Numbered from the stretch's first letter, positions 40,916 through 51,011 are shown. The stretch is DNA of 64,000 bases from Methylobacterium mesophilicum SR1.6/6 (GCF_000364445.2 NZ_CP043538.1:3677447-3741446); one strand, 5' to 3'. Numbers and translations: made by a program. The notes: a model not told the origin generated them from the letters alone.

Positions 40916-41350
40916 TCAGGTGTAAGGGCCGCCGAACAGGTCGCCGAGCGCCTTCCGCCTGAACAGTGTGCGCCAGCGCCGCCTTGGATGCTCCGGCCGG
41001 TCGTGGATCATGTGACAGCGCTGGCAGAAGGCCGCGAGGTTGGCGTCCGCATTGTTCGAGGTGTCGTGGTCTCGATGCGCGGCCGCCAGAACCACCCGTC
41101 TGCGGCGAGCCTGGCCGAGGATGTCGGCTTTAGGTGCGATCCGGATCCGTCTGCCCCACCCATCGCGCCACCGGCTGGCTTCCACGTCCCACCAGCGACC
41201 GTCGCCGAGGTGGTAGACCATCCGCCCGTGAGGTCGCCCGCAGCCCTCGCAGCAGCTCCTGGCACGGCCGAACCGGATCACGGCCGAGAGCTGCGGCCAG
41301 TCGATCGGGTAGAAGAAGCGGTGCTCGGGCCGGATCGGCATGGGTCGCAC
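40916..41350 (-). CDS. HNH endonuclease-family protein
   Basis: 144 residues; ATG 41350 or 41341. N-terminal zinc-knuckle-like CCEGCGRPHGRMVYH; the HNH core AAHRDHDTSNNADANLAAFC, QRCHMIHD with CxxC. This fold is the non-specific HNH nuclease type often found in phage or small selfish DNA, but it is also encoded as stand-alone HNH protein by many chromosomes. Target unknown. It is convergent with the small operon at 40296-40900. Confidence 0.85.
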   Translation of the reverse strand: MRPMPIRPEHRFFYPIDWPQLSAVIRFGRARSCCEGCGRPHGRMVYHLGDGRWWDVEASRWRDGWGRRIRIAPKADILGQARRRRVVLAAAHRDHDTSNNADANLAAFCQRCHMIHDRPEHPRRRWRTLFRRKALGDLFGGPYT

Positions 41351-41496
41351 TGTGCCACCGAGCGTGAAGAAAGCGTAGCCTTAGAGCGTGCTGCCGGGTT
41401 CCTGCATAATAGGCCGGCTTGCGCAACGAGCATGCAGGGTCGCGTACGAAAAGGGCCACCTCATCGGCGGCCCTCATTATTACATTCTAGCTCGGG

Positions 41497-43188
41497 TCAG
41501 GCCGCGCGCACGGTCGCGAGGAAGCGACCGACCTCGGCAGCGAGGGTCTCTGACTGGCGCGACAGTTCGGAGGCAGCGCCGAGCACTTGGCTCGCCGCCG
41601 CACCGGTCTCCTCGGCCGCACCCGCCACGCCGGCGATGTTGCTCGTTACCTCGCCCGTGCCCATCGCGGCCTGGCTGACATTGCGCACGATCTCCTGCGT
41701 GGCCGCGCCCTGCTCCTCCACCGCCGCCGCGATCGAGGCCGCGACCCCGTTGATCTCGCGGATCCGCTCGGTGATGCCCGCGATCGAGGACACCGCCTGG
41801 CTCGTCGACGCCTGGATGTGTCCGATCTGGCTGGCAATCTCGCCGGTGGCTTTGGCGGTCTGCTCGGCCAGCGCCTTCACCTCGGAGGCGACCACCGCGA
41901 AGCCCTTGCCGGCCGCGCCGGCGCGCGCTGCCTCGATGGTGGCGTTCAGCGCCAGCAGGTTGGTCTGTCCGGCGATGGTCGAGATCAGCCCGACGACGTC
42001 GCCGATCCGTGACACGGCCGCGCTCAGCTCCTGCACCAGCGTGCCGGTCTGGTCCGCCTCGCGCACGGTGCGCTGTGCCAGGTCCGCCGAACCGGCGACT
42101 TGCCTACTTATCTCCTGCACGGAGGATCCCAGCTGCTCTGCGGCGGCCGCAACGGTGTTGACGTTGCTGGCGGCTTCTTCGGCCGCTGCGGCGACCGTGG
42201 TCGACTGGCTGGCAGTCTCAGTCGCCGTGGCGGTCATGGTCTGAGCCGTGGCCTGGAGCTCGGTTGCGGATGAGGACACCATGCCGATGATGCCGCCGAC
42301 CGCCGCCTCGAACCCATCCGCCATCTGGCGCATCCCGGCTTTGCGCTGCTCCTCGGCGGCCAGACGAGCCTGAGCCGTCTCCGCCTCCAGCTGCCGGGTC
42401 CGGATCAGGTTGTCCTTGAACACCTGCACGGCGGCCGCCATCGCACCGATCTCGTCTCGTCGCTGACGGTACGGGATCTCGGCGGAAGCATCGCCTCCGG
42501 CCAGGACTGACATCGCACCAGTCATCGTCTGGATCGGACGTGAGACGCGCAGCAACCCGAAAGCCGCGGCAACACAGGCGGCCAACAGCGCGAGAGCCAC
42601 AGCCACATAGGCGACTACGGTCGAGGTACCGACCTCCTCGATAGCCGCACCAGCATCCCGGCGCGCTCCCTGCTCGTTGAGGGCGACATCACGTTGGAGG
42701 TTGGAGCGGGCTTCGTCGTAGAGGTTCGCCGCCTCGGATCCGCTCATGAGCTTGAGAGCCGCCTGTTGCTGGCCAGCTTCCATCAGGCGCCGCATCTCCG
42801 CATCGGCCTGCTCGAAGCGTGCCCAGGCTGATGCGAAGCCGTCGTAGAGGGCGCGCTCCTCGGCTGAGGAGATCAGCGGTTCATAGGTCTTGCGAGCCTG
42901 CGTGAGCTTGTCGTGGGTCGCGGAGAGCTTGGCCTCGTTGTCAGCCAGACGAGCCGGCGTATCGGACAAGCTAAGTAGGCGCAGCTGCTTGATGCGTACC
43001 TCGGATGCGTTCGCTCGCATCTCGTTCACAGCCACGACGGACGGCAGCCAGTTGGTCGCGACCTCGTTGACGCCGTGGCGGATGCCGCCGAGTTTGACGA
43101 TCGAGAGCGCCCCCTGCCCGGCCGCAATGACAGCGAGCAGGCCGAATGCTCCGGCGAGCGACGTCTTGAGAGAAAGGTGATGGCGCAT
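41497..43188 (-). CDS. Methyl-accepting chemotaxis protein
   Basis: 563 residues from ATG 43188. First membrane helix at [20 protein letters not shown]; a periplasmic four-helix-bundle sensor (4HB_MCP type) to ~190; second helix [24 protein letters not shown] (~215-270); MCP signalling domain to the end, including the hairpin tip region ([35 protein letters not shown]). No C-terminal CheR pentapeptide. It senses an extracellular signal and controls CheA; ligand unknown. Confidence 0.93.
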   Translation of the reverse strand: MRHHLSLKTSLAGAFGLLAVIAAGQGALSIVKLGGIRHGVNEVATNWLPSVVAVNEMRANASEVRIKQLRLLSLSDTPARLADNEAKLSATHDKLTQARKTYEPLISSAEERALYDGFASAWARFEQADAEMRRLMEAGQQQAALKLMSGSEAANLYDEARSNLQRDVALNEQGARRDAGAAIEEVGTSTVVAYVAVALALLAACVAAAFGLLRVSRPIQTMTGAMSVLAGGDASAEIPYRQRRDEIGAMAAAVQVFKDNLIRTRQLEAETAQARLAAEEQRKAGMRQMADGFEAAVGGIIGMVSSSATELQATAQTMTATATETASQSTTVAAAAEEAASNVNTVAAAAEQLGSSVQEISRQVAGSADLAQRTVREADQTGTLVQELSAAVSRIGDVVGLISTIAGQTNLLALNATIEAARAGAAGKGFAVVASEVKALAEQTAKATGEIASQIGHIQASTSQAVSSIAGITERIREINGVAASIAAAVEEQGAATQEIVRNVSQAAMGTGEVTSNIAGVAGAAEETGAAASQVLGAASELSRQSETLAAEVGRFLATVRAA

Positions 43189-43389
43189 CGGGGACAGTGG
43201 GCGCGGGAGGACCGAACAGTCCGCCGCGCGCGCGACCGGCCGGGGTTGGCAACCCGCGGACAATCGATCGAATTATTTACAATTCGATATACCAGGGAAG
43301 TTCGTCGGCATCACGATTTCGTATGCAGAGATCTGTCATGAGCACGGACTACTGTTGGAACTTGAACGTCACGCTACCGTTGCCGCGCC

Positions 43390-43689
43390 ATGTCTCGTTG
43401 GCTATTCCCTCTCGGCCTCATCCTGATCCTGTTCGGTGTCGCGCTTGCCCATTGGGAAAACCGGTCGCGAGCACCCGCTGAGATGATCGACTCGACCCGC
43501 TCGCCAACAAGGGGAACCCGTTCCGTCTCCAACGGCCGTACGGTGGCTCCGGCCGCGCTCATGCCGCAGATCAATAGCGACGGCGGAAGGCGTTATACAT
43601 CACAGAGCTTCCTCGAAACGCAGCCCGCGGCACCCTCACTGCAGCAGGTTTGGTATCGCCAGCCCCTCCTCGGCCAGCAGCTGCTCTAA
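43390..43689 (+). CDS. Putative single-pass membrane protein
   Basis: 99 residues: helix MSRWLFPLGLILILFGVALA, then a polar tail with many Ser, Arg, Gln and Pro. It overlaps the convergent gene at 43636-43908 over 54 bp. No ribosome site is strong; moderate coding confidence. Confidence 0.45.
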   Translation: MSRWLFPLGLILILFGVALAHWENRSRAPAEMIDSTRSPTRGTRSVSNGRTVAPAALMPQINSDGGRRYTSQSFLETQPAAPSLQQVWYRQPLLGQQLL

Positions 43690-43908
43690 TACCGACAGCG
43701 CTTCAGGGCTCACGGCAGCCGCAAGCGCCAATTTGTGTGCTTTAAATCGCACTTCGCCCACGGTTATGAGGTTGCGCTCGTCGAGTAAATCAACTACAGC
43801 GCGAGTAATGAATAGATTGGCCTGCATCACTTCCAATGATCGACTGATTGCACCAAACGCCCGGGCAACTTCTGTTCGAAATACCTCGATGTCCTTGTCT
43901 ATGCTCAC
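43636..43908 (-). CDS. Hypothetical helical protein, 90 aa
   Basis: MSIDKDIEVFRTEVARAFGA, ISRSLEVMQANLFITRAVVD, LLDERNLITVGEVRFKAHKL, ending LLAEEGLAIPNLLQ. All helix, amphipathic, no Cys. Composition is slightly less GC-rich than neighbours. Function unknown. Confidence 0.6.
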   Translation of the reverse strand: MSIDKDIEVFRTEVARAFGAISRSLEVMQANLFITRAVVDLLDERNLITVGEVRFKAHKLALAAAVSPEALSVLEQLLAEEGLAIPNLLQ

Positions 43909-44130
43909 GTTGCCCCCATCGTTAATGAGTCGAAGGTTTGGTATTGGCAGGGGTTAAGTAGCGCCAGGGCTCGTTCACGTCTTAGATGCGGTATCCACAG
44001 TATCGTCGTAGGCATCGCGCCGACAGAAGGCCGACCGGTAGGGTCTCGCCGGCGCAGTCCCCCTGATGCCCATTGCCGTCAAGCTTGAGCCCAGTTAGAC
44101 GCGCTGCCTCGCGGCGACGTTGGAGCTTGG

Positions 44131-44340
44131 ATGAGCGATGATCTAGCGGCTCTGCTCCTTGCCCTTGCAACCGAGAACGCCGAGCTGAAGCGCGAGCTGG
44201 CGACCGCCCAGGACATGCTCATGGAGACTGCCATCGACGCCGGTCATCTGCACGCCCGCATTGAGGCGGTTCAGGCTGAGCGCGATGCATGGCGGCAGGA
44301 GGCCGAGCGAGGCAATCTACAAGGCGCGAGGAGAGCCTAA
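44131..44340 (+). CDS. Small coiled-coil protein
   Basis: 69 residues: MSDDLAALLLALATENAELK, RELATAQDMLMETAIDAGHL, then IEAVQAERDAWRQEAERG. A heptad pattern of Leu and Ala continues over most of the length. Such short coiled coils occur as accessory phage or plasmid proteins. It ends 15 bp before the convergent GGDEF-EAL gene. Confidence 0.5.
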   Translation: MSDDLAALLLALATENAELKRELATAQDMLMETAIDAGHLHARIEAVQAERDAWRQEAERGNLQGARRA

Positions 44341-44355
44341 AGGTGCAGGGCGTCT

Positions 44356-46773
44356 CTAAGCCAGCGCCCGCAAAAGCGGTTCGGCGAACAGTGCTCGGAG
44401 CCGCGCGAGTTCCAATTCCGACACGCCTAGCGTCGCGGCTGGCCGTGCGAACAGATAGCCCTGCATCTGCTCGCAGTGCAGTTCGCGCAAAATGACCAGC
44501 TGCTCGGCGGTCTCCACCCCCTCGACCGTAACCTGCAGGCCGAGGTTGTGCCCGAGGTTCACGATCGCCCGCACGATCGCCAGCGTGTCGGCGTGTTGGC
44601 CCAGACGGCGCACGAACGACTGATCGACCTTGATCTTGTCGAACCGGAACTGCTGTAGGTAGCTCAGCGACGAGTACCCGGTGCCGAAATCGTCGAGCGC
44701 CAGGCGCACGCCGAGCTCACGCAGCCGTGTCAGGACCGCGACCGCCGCAGACGCGTCCTGGATGAACACGCTCTCGGTGATCTCGACCACTAGGCGCGCC
44801 GGAGCGAGGCCGTGCCGCGCCAGCGCCGCCGCGACCAGCGCCGGAACATCGGACTGCCGGAACTGGGTCGGCGAGACGTTGACTGACACCCGCCATGGCT
44901 GTGGCCAGGCCGCGGCAGCAGCACAGGCTGTGTCGATCACCCATTCGCCGATCCGGCCGATCAGGTCGGCCTGCTCCGCCACCGGGATGAACTCAGCCGG
45001 GGAGACGAAGCCACGCTCCGGGTGCTGCCAGCGGATCAGTGCCTCGAAGGTCTCGATCTCGCCGGTGCGGGCGTTCACGATCGGCTGGTAGAACAGCCGC
45101 AGCTCGTCGCGATCGATCGCCCCACCGAGCTCGTGTTCAAGCCGCTGACGCGCCTGCAGCTGAGCGTCCATCGCCGCCTCGAAGAAGCGCACCGCGCCGC
45201 GGCCCTCGTCCTTGACGCGGTACAGGGCAGTGTCGGCGGCGCGCAGCAGCGACTCGGCTGTACTGCCATCTCCGGGGTACAGGGCGACGCCGGCCGAGGC
45301 GCCGATCTCGACGCGGTGGTCGTCGATCCGGAACGGGCGGCGCAGGCCCTCGATCAAGCGACCTGCGATCTCGGCAACTCGCTGCGGCGCGCGCGCGCCG
45401 GTGAGCACAACCACGAACTCGTCGCCGCCGACCCGGGCCAGGGTATCGGTCGGGCGCAGCTCGGTCAGCATGCGTTTGGTCGCCTGGACCAGGAGGGCAT
45501 CGCCTGCGGCGTGGCCATGCAGGTCGTTGACCGCCTTAAACCGGTCGAGGTCGAGGTAGATCACCGCGACGCCGGTCCCATCCGAGGCGGCGACATCGAG
45601 CGCCGGACCGAGGCGTTGCTCCAGCAGGTAGCGATTGGGCAGGTCGGTCAGGGCGTCGTGCAGGGCGAGGTGGCGGATGCGTGCCTCGTCGCGCTTGCGG
45701 TCGGTGAGGTCGCGCAGGGCGACGGCGGTGGCAGGCTTGCCGCCGAACTCGATGGTGCGGCAGGACAGTTCGACCGGCACGTGCGTGCCGGCGGCGGTGC
45801 GGATCTCGAACTCCTCCGGAAGCAGCTCCTCTGAGCGACAGCGTGTACGTCGCAGCAGCGCTGGTGTGTCGGCTTGCGAGAACAGGTCGAGCACCGGCCG
45901 GCCGATGATCTGCTCGGATGGCATCGCGAACAGTCGGGCGCCGGCATCGTTGACCTCCAGCACCTCGCCGTCGCGATGGATGAACAGCACCTCGTGCGCG
46001 AGGTTGCTGAGCAGGCGCATACGGCTGAGGTCGCGACGATCGCGTTGTGAGAGGTGTTGCTGCAGTGCCAGGGCGACGAGACCGGCGATCAGGACCGCGA
46101 GGCTGACGGCGGCGACCGTCAGGGCCAGCGGGGTCGAGCCGAGGACGTAGCTTTCGCCCTCCCGCGGCGTGATAGGTGCCATCGTGACGGCGGTCATGCC
46201 GGTGAAGTGCAGACCGCAGATCGCGAGCGCGAGATAGCCGCTGACCTCGAGGCGGCGGCCGAGGCTCGTCAGCCTGCCGGCGCGTGCCAGTGCGAGGGCG
46301 GAAAAGGCGATACTGACCAGGATCGAGGCGGCGACGTAGACGGGGTCGAACAGCACGAGGCTGGAAGCGGTCATCGCGCCGACGCCGAGATAGTGCATGC
46401 CGGTAATCGCCAGCCCGAGCACGGTGCCGGACGTCACGATGCCTAGCGGTGTGGAGGGCAGCCGCCGCCACAGGCACAGAGCGGCCAGGGATCCGACGAT
46501 CGCCACAACGATCGAAGCGGCGGTGAGGTCGAGGTCGTAGGCGACCTGTGCCCCGGGCCGGAACGCCAGCATGGCGACGAAGTGCAGCGACCAGACACTG
46601 CCGCCGAAGATGATCGCCGGCGGCACGAGCCTGCGTAGGATCCAGTGTTCCCCTGCATCGACGCGTATCATCAGATTGACGGTGGCGAAGCACCCGAGCG
46701 CGCAGATGAGTGCGGAGAGTGCGACGAGTCGCAGGTCGTGCTGCTGCGCGACGCAGGTGAGGACGCGGATCAT
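44356..46773 (-). CDS. MHYT-PAS-GGDEF-EAL membrane c-di-GMP enzyme
   Basis: 805 residues. Seven-helix MHYT sensor (~20-240) with repeats SLHFVAM, GMHYLG, GLHFTGM, a domain proposed to bind copper or sense small gases. A PAS region (~260-360) follows. GGDEF is intact (449-453) with an I-site RxxD (Arg440-Asp443). The EAL domain (~545-800) has EALIRW (577-582) and the downstream catalytic set (FRFDKIKVDQSF, EGVE). Both synthesis and hydrolysis of c-di-GMP are possible. Membrane located, monocistronic. Confidence 0.93.
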   Translation of the reverse strand: MIRVLTCVAQQHDLRLVALSALICALGCFATVNLMIRVDAGEHWILRRLVPPAIIFGGSVWSLHFVAMLAFRPGAQVAYDLDLTAASIVVAIVGSLAALCLWRRLPSTPLGIVTSGTVLGLAITGMHYLGVGAMTASSLVLFDPVYVAASILVSIAFSALALARAGRLTSLGRRLEVSGYLALAICGLHFTGMTAVTMAPITPREGESYVLGSTPLALTVAAVSLAVLIAGLVALALQQHLSQRDRRDLSRMRLLSNLAHEVLFIHRDGEVLEVNDAGARLFAMPSEQIIGRPVLDLFSQADTPALLRRTRCRSEELLPEEFEIRTAAGTHVPVELSCRTIEFGGKPATAVALRDLTDRKRDEARIRHLALHDALTDLPNRYLLEQRLGPALDVAASDGTGVAVIYLDLDRFKAVNDLHGHAAGDALLVQATKRMLTELRPTDTLARVGGDEFVVVLTGARAPQRVAEIAGRLIEGLRRPFRIDDHRVEIGASAGVALYPGDGSTAESLLRAADTALYRVKDEGRGAVRFFEAAMDAQLQARQRLEHELGGAIDRDELRLFYQPIVNARTGEIETFEALIRWQHPERGFVSPAEFIPVAEQADLIGRIGEWVIDTACAAAAAWPQPWRVSVNVSPTQFRQSDVPALVAAALARHGLAPARLVVEITESVFIQDASAAVAVLTRLRELGVRLALDDFGTGYSSLSYLQQFRFDKIKVDQSFVRRLGQHADTLAIVRAIVNLGHNLGLQVTVEGVETAEQLVILRELHCEQMQGYLFARPAATLGVSELELARLRALFAEPLLRALA

Positions 46774-46962
46774 AGCCAGTTCGCTCGCAACGACACCAAT
46801 TGGTCGTCGGCGCAGGCATACCGCCCGGATGCCTACCAGTTGATCAGTAACTTGAGCGATCTCGTTCCGTGGTTGAGCGACTATGAAGTTCTACAATAGG
46901 TTGTGTGTCGTGACTCTGACAATGAAAGAGTTCGCTAACGCTCTGGCATCACGCTGACGCGT

Positions 46963-47157
46963 ATGTCGAAGCGTACCGCCCGCACCCTCCAGGCCTGCCT
47001 ATGGGTCGCTGCCCTGATGCTATGCTGCTTCTCGGGGACCATGTTGGTCGAGGCGAACAGGCCAAGGGCTGAGGATCATCGGCTCGTCAGCGAACCTACT
47101 GAGACCGGATCCGTGACGCATATGCGATGGTGCGGGGCTGCCTCATGGTGCCGCTGA
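46963..47157 (+). CDS. Small single-pass membrane protein
   Basis: 64 residues: MSKRTARTLQACLWVAALML, CCFSGTMLVEANRPRAEDHR, end GAASWCR. One helix near the N-terminus after a basic start (signal-anchor or exported). Unrecognised; convergent with the cupredoxin gene. Confidence 0.5.
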   Translation: MSKRTARTLQACLWVAALMLCCFSGTMLVEANRPRAEDHRLVSEPTETGSVTHMRWCGAASWCR

Positions 47158-47162
47158 TCCGC

Positions 47163-47525
47163 CTACCGCACGCGAACGGCGAGCTTCATCTTTGGATGGA
47201 CGCCGCATAGGACGGTGAAGTCGCCTTCCTTCGGGAAGGTGATCACAGCCTTGGTGCCTGGCTCGATGTCGCCGGAGTCGAAGGCGAACTCCTCGGTGTC
47301 GATGTAGGCCTGATGGACGAAGTTGTCGTCGTCGTTGACGATGGTGATGTGCTCGCCGACGTGGAGTGCAACGTCCTGCGATCCGAAGCGCTTGCCCTTC
47401 TGCGAGATGATGTGATCGGTGTCTGGCAAAGTCGCGATGGCCCCGCCGGTCAAAGCGATCGCCCAAAACGCTCCCAGGAGGGTCGCCGATATCAATCTTC
47501 GGTTGTGGGGTTGCATCGCATGCAC
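47163..47525 (-). CDS. Cupredoxin-type (plastocyanin-like) periplasmic protein
   Basis: 120 residues (ATG 47525; 47516 possible). Signal sequence with LLGAFWAIALTGGAIATLPD. Type 1 copper ligands: His71 (DNFVHQ), Cys107, His110 and Met113 (LCGVHPKMKL). The H-C-H-M set indicates an intact site. It is likely an electron carrier in the periplasm; methylotrophs use several such proteins. No enzyme partner nearby. Confidence 0.9.
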   Translation of the reverse strand: MHAMQPHNRRLISATLLGAFWAIALTGGAIATLPDTDHIISQKGKRFGSQDVALHVGEHITIVNDDDNFVHQAYIDTEEFAFDSGDIEPGTKAVITFPKEGDFTVLCGVHPKMKLAVRVR

Positions 47526-47768
47526 CGAGAGCCAGTCTACCGACGCTGTAGCTACGAGTTAAATCATTAACGTCGTCAGAAAAGCATCAATCCAATGTCT
47601 TTCATCGCGCCGATGTGATCAGTGTTCGTGACCTATATGCGGGTTTAGAGGCGGTCGGGGCGAACGTACCCAGATGGCTAATTAAGGTCGATCGGGTAGC
47701 TTCCCGGTTGATCGCAACCAGGGTAGCGTAGCGATATAGCTCTCCGATGAGGCTGGAGGTAACCTGCT

Positions 47769-48266
47769 ATGGCCCGCTTCATCCTGTCCGCCGCGGTTCT
47801 GGTACTTGGCGCTGGCACGCTTGCCACCCCGGCCGCCGCCCTGTCCGTCAAGGACTGCTCGGTGAAGTACCAAGCCGCCAAGCAGGCGGGGACACTCAAC
47901 GGTCAGAGGTGGAATGACTTCCGCAAGGCCGAGTGCGGCGCCCCGCCAGATGCTGCGACCACAACCGTGCCGAACCCAGTAGCGGCCGGTGCTGCGAAGC
48001 CGTCGGCGACAGCTCCTGCACCGACCGCCCCGACTGCAAGGTCGACGGCTACCGCTGCCCCTGCGCCGTCCGCCGCGACCGGTTCAGCCGCATACCCGTC
48101 CGCGGTCGATCCGAAGTACGCGAAGGAGTCGGCCGGCAAGGCGCGGATGCACACCTGCCTGGACAGCTACAACGCGGCCAAGGCCGCAGGGACGCTCGGC
48201 GGCGCGAAGTGGATCCAAAAGGGGGGCGGGTACTACTCGGCCTGCAACACGCGGTTGAAGGGTTGA
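47769..48266 (+). CDS. Secreted protein with two repeated Cys motifs
   Basis: 165 residues. Signal peptide MARFILSAAVLVLGAGTLAT. Two similar domains, CSVKYQAAKQAGTLNGQRWN (Cys about 30-56) and CLDSYNAAKAAGTLGGAKWI (129-158), each closed by a second Cys (FRKAEC, YYSAC). They are joined by an Ala/Thr/Pro linker. Exported, with a probable disulfide per domain; the (K/N)AAKxAGTLxGxxW motif is common in Methylobacterium surface proteins. GGAGG precedes the ATG. Confidence 0.82.
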   Translation: MARFILSAAVLVLGAGTLATPAAALSVKDCSVKYQAAKQAGTLNGQRWNDFRKAECGAPPDAATTTVPNPVAAGAAKPSATAPAPTAPTARSTATAAPAPSAATGSAAYPSAVDPKYAKESAGKARMHTCLDSYNAAKAAGTLGGAKWIQKGGGYYSACNTRLKG

Positions 48267-48293
48267 AGCGGGCCGCGAAGCTCGCCGCGCATC

Positions 48294-48551
48294 TCAGTCC
48301 ACGACCTGCGGGTGCGGCTTAGAAGTACCGGCGTACAGCTTGGGTATCCTCGGGCAGCCATCGTGTGCCCGGCGATGCGTCATGGCGACGGTCCCTTGCG
48401 CCGAGTAGGAGCCCTGGGTGTGAACGCGGCCGTGGCAGGACGGACAGCGCTTCTCGGCGGCGCGGTGCTGGGTGTGTGCCTCGGTCAGAGACACGGGCTG
48501 CCACGCGCCGTTGATCCGCACCTCGCATCCGGTTTTGTTGTACGTCGCCAT
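48294..48551 (-). CDS. Hypothetical CxxC/HH protein
   Basis: 85 residues from ATG 48551: MATYNKTGCEVRINGAWQPV, SLTEAHTQHRAAEKRCPSCH, GRVHTQGSYSAQGTVAMTHR. CPSCHGRVH with later His and Cys suggests a zinc site. I recall near-identical MATWNKTGCEVRI proteins in Methylobacterium, unverified. Function unknown. Confidence 0.7.
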   Translation of the reverse strand: MATYNKTGCEVRINGAWQPVSLTEAHTQHRAAEKRCPSCHGRVHTQGSYSAQGTVAMTHRRAHDGCPRIPKLYAGTSKPHPQVVD

Positions 48552-48696
48552 GGCAGAAGGGTGCCACGCGGGGGCGACCGTCGCTAGCGCGCGATCGACA
48601 TGGCGAGGCAGGAAAGAGCCCGCCCGTCGGGGGGGACCAGGCGGGCTCCTGGCTTCGCTCCGAGTTTGTGACCGTAGACCGAAGCCAGGATGCAAT

Positions 48697-49035
48697 TTAG
48701 CAGCAGTCGTGGCCCGCCGCGACCCAGCAGCCCACGCCGCGGTGATGTGAGCACGTGCCCTGGCGATGCTGGCTGAAGCTCCAGTCGCCATCCCGGCAAC
48801 GCGCCGTTGCGTCCTGGGGTTTGGCGCAACTCGACCCCTGCGGCTGCTCGGGACGCGGGACCTCGCACCCCTCCCGGCTCGTGTAGGTGCCCTGCTTCAG
48901 CTCCTCCGACGCGAAGAGCTTGCAGGAGCCGCGTGCCTTGGCTGCGCCCGGCCCAAGCAGCGCGGTAGCGAGCACGGCGAGCACGGCGAGCGTGACGAGC
49001 CGGGTCGGTCCCCGGAGGCGATCGAGTGCAGGCAT
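48697..49035 (-). CDS. DUF3761-type exported protein
   Basis: 112 residues. Signal/anchor segment LVTLAVLAVLATALLGPGAA after a basic start. The mature part has CKLFASEELKQGTYTSREGC, EVPRPEQPQG, CRDGDWSFSQHRQGTCSHHR, GVGCW; SFSQHRxGTCSHHxGV is the DUF3761 signature. Cys-rich end. Probably periplasmic or cell-envelope; function unknown. Confidence 0.82.
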   Translation of the reverse strand: MPALDRLRGPTRLVTLAVLAVLATALLGPGAAKARGSCKLFASEELKQGTYTSREGCEVPRPEQPQGSSCAKPQDATARCRDGDWSFSQHRQGTCSHHRGVGCWVAAGHDCC

Positions 49036-49044
49036 GGATCGGCC

Positions 49045-49242
49045 TCAGTCGCGGAAGAAACGACCGGCGACGTAGTGTCGACCGCGGCGGTTGGTGTGCC
49101 ATTCGGAACGCGGGTGACAGTGCCGCGGATGACCATGACAGCCCTGGGCGTTGAGCATGCCGGGTGTGGCGGAAGCTGGCACGGCGCTGAGCAACATCGG
49201 GGTGGCGAGAGCGAGCAGGATCGGCAGAGGAACTCGGGTCAA
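49045..49242 (-). CDS. Small exported His-rich protein
   Basis: 65 residues from TTG 49242, with GGAGGA eight bases upstream. Signal peptide LTRVPLPILLALATPMLLSA; mature part CHGHPRHCHPRSEWHTNRRG, RHYVAGRFFRD, a His/Cys-rich tail that could bind metal. It lies 10 bp past the DUF3761 gene start, on the same strand, i.e. upstream in transcription, so the two form an operon. Confidence 0.6.
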   Translation of the reverse strand: MTRVPLPILLALATPMLLSAVPASATPGMLNAQGCHGHPRHCHPRSEWHTNRRGRHYVAGRFFRD

Positions 49243-49355
49243 GAATGCATCCTCCGGTTGAGAGGTGCACCCTAATCGAGCTTGGCTGTAAAGCGAGTGC
49301 TGTCGATCAAAACTTGATTTTAAGCCTACCAACCCGGCCTGAGCGTCACGCGTGA

Positions 49356-50521
49356 TCAGCCGCGTGCCCGCACGCCCGCGTTCCGCAGCGCGCCGTAGAA
49401 CTTGCCCGGGTCGAACATCTGGCGGGCCTGCTGTAGCGAGATCGGCCGCCCGCCGGCCTCTGGCGCTCCCGGCATTCTGCCGCCCTTCTGCTGCCCCTGT
49501 TTCTGGGCGGCCGCAGCGACCTTCAGCGCGTTGCCGATCTGCGCGTACTGGTTGCTCGGCTGCTGCTGGGCTGAGTCGGTGAAATCAACCGGGGGCGGCG
49601 CCACCGCGAGGGGCTGGTCCGACAGGGCTGCGACGCTCGGCATGGGCGAGGACTGACCCGGCACGGCCGCGCCCTGGCCGACAACACCACTCAGGCCGAA
49701 GCCGCCCTGCTGCGCCGTCGAACCCATCGAACCGCCACGGAGAGCCGACACGGCCGGCAGGGCCTGCCCGCCGCCGAAGCTGTTGGCGTAGGCCTGCGGG
49801 TGGCCAGCCGGGCCGCGTTCTCACCGCCGGGCCGGTTCCAACCTGCGAATTTCCACGCCTCGGCCATCAGGGCGTTGGCCTCCTGCGGGCTCTGGGCGTT
49901 CTGCAGTGCCCGGATCAGCGCGGGGTTCTCCGCGAGGGTGAACTGCGCCTGCGCCACCACTGGGTCGGCCGCGCCCTGCGTGAAGTCCTTCATGTTCGCG
50001 AGCCGGTCAGCACGCCACGACAGGATGCCGCCGGACTGGCCCGCCTGCCCGCTCTCGCTTGGATCGGACCACGAGCCGGTGATGTTCGAGGGCGAAGACC
50101 GGCTCTCGTGCTGCGCGCAGGCCGCGACCGCGCCGAGGCCGTTCGGGTTCGTCAGACCGCCCTGCTGCAACGTGCTGATGAACCGGCCGCGGATGTCGGC
50201 GGGGTCCATGGTGGCCGCCTCGGCGCTGTTTGGCCCGAGCGCGTTCAGGGCCGCGGAAGCGATCCCCTGCGCCTGCGGCTGCACCACCGGCGTCGGCGTG
50301 CCCGTCGGCGGCGTCTGGGGCTGGTAGCCGGTGAACCCGGGCGGGGTCGCCTGCGGCACCTCCTGGATCATGCCCTGACCCATGCCGCCCTGGCCCTGCG
50401 CCTGGGCTAGCTGCTGCATCTGCAGCCACTCCTGCAGGGCGGGGCTCAGCAACGTGTCGGTGTCGGTGAAGGAGGGTAGGGCTCCAAAACTGGATCCGTC
50501 ACTCACAGACGTGACCTCCAT
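49356..50521 (-). pseudogene. Phage tail-lysozyme protein, frameshifted
   Basis: From ATG 50521: MEVTSVSDGSSFGALPSFTD, a Gln-rich linker, then residues ~110-235 with RFISTLQQGGLTNPNGLGAV, AACAQHESRSSPSNITGSWS, GGILSWRADRLANMKDFTQG, NPALIRALQNAQSPQEANAL, AWKFAGW. This is the phage-tail lysozyme pattern (murein cleavage at the virion). Near 49800 the frame is lost by one base; the rest reads AYANSFGGGQALPAVSALRG in another frame and ends at 49356. Last gene of the minus-strand phage operon. Confidence 0.75.
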
Positions 50522-50575
50522 ACCGCGAATATCTTACGTCTAGACGCATGCCACGACTCACAGCAGATTATCCGC

Positions 50576-50842
50576 ATGACTGAGCAGGATGAGATCAGGG
50601 AGCTACGCAGGCGCATTCTGGCTCTCGAATATGAGACCCGCGCCTTCTCCGCGATCGTCTTCGGGCTGGCTTCTGTCCTTGGACCCAACTTCCTTCAATC
50701 GGCAGCCGAAATCGCAGAGGCGGTTGAGGCCGATCCCGAGTTCGGCGGCGGGCAGCGAAAGCGGATGACGGAAGCCCTGCGGATCATCGAGCAGATCAGG
50801 GCTGGCAGCCGCTGCAAGCCGAAATCGGGCGAGATCGTCTAA
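50576..50842 (+). CDS. Hypothetical helical protein
   Basis: 88 residues: MTEQDEIRELRRRILALEYE, TRAFSAIVFGLASVLGPNFL, AEIAEAVEADPEFGGGQRKR, helical end. A coiled-coil start then an Ala-rich core. Divergent from the tail-lysozyme gene. Unknown; could be phage-linked. Confidence 0.55.
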   Translation: MTEQDEIRELRRRILALEYETRAFSAIVFGLASVLGPNFLQSAAEIAEAVEADPEFGGGQRKRMTEALRIIEQIRAGSRCKPKSGEIV

Positions 50843-51011
50843 GTCTGCGCTCACGCGGATAGCCCCATAGTTTCGAAATCAGGCTCGCTGGCGGGCATCA
50901 GGCGACTTCGGGTGCCTGGGCTGCAGGTTATGGACGGCGGCCGTCCTGAGACTCCGCACGCAATCCTGGCGGCTATCGACAGAACGGCAGGGCAGGGCCA
51001 CATTCTCCCCC

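Noticed and set aside
45536..46819. 427-codon minus frame inside the MHYT-GGDEF-EAL gene
   Set aside because: It is a Pro/Arg-rich shadow of the real gene, with no recognisable motif; high GC leaves such frames open by chance.
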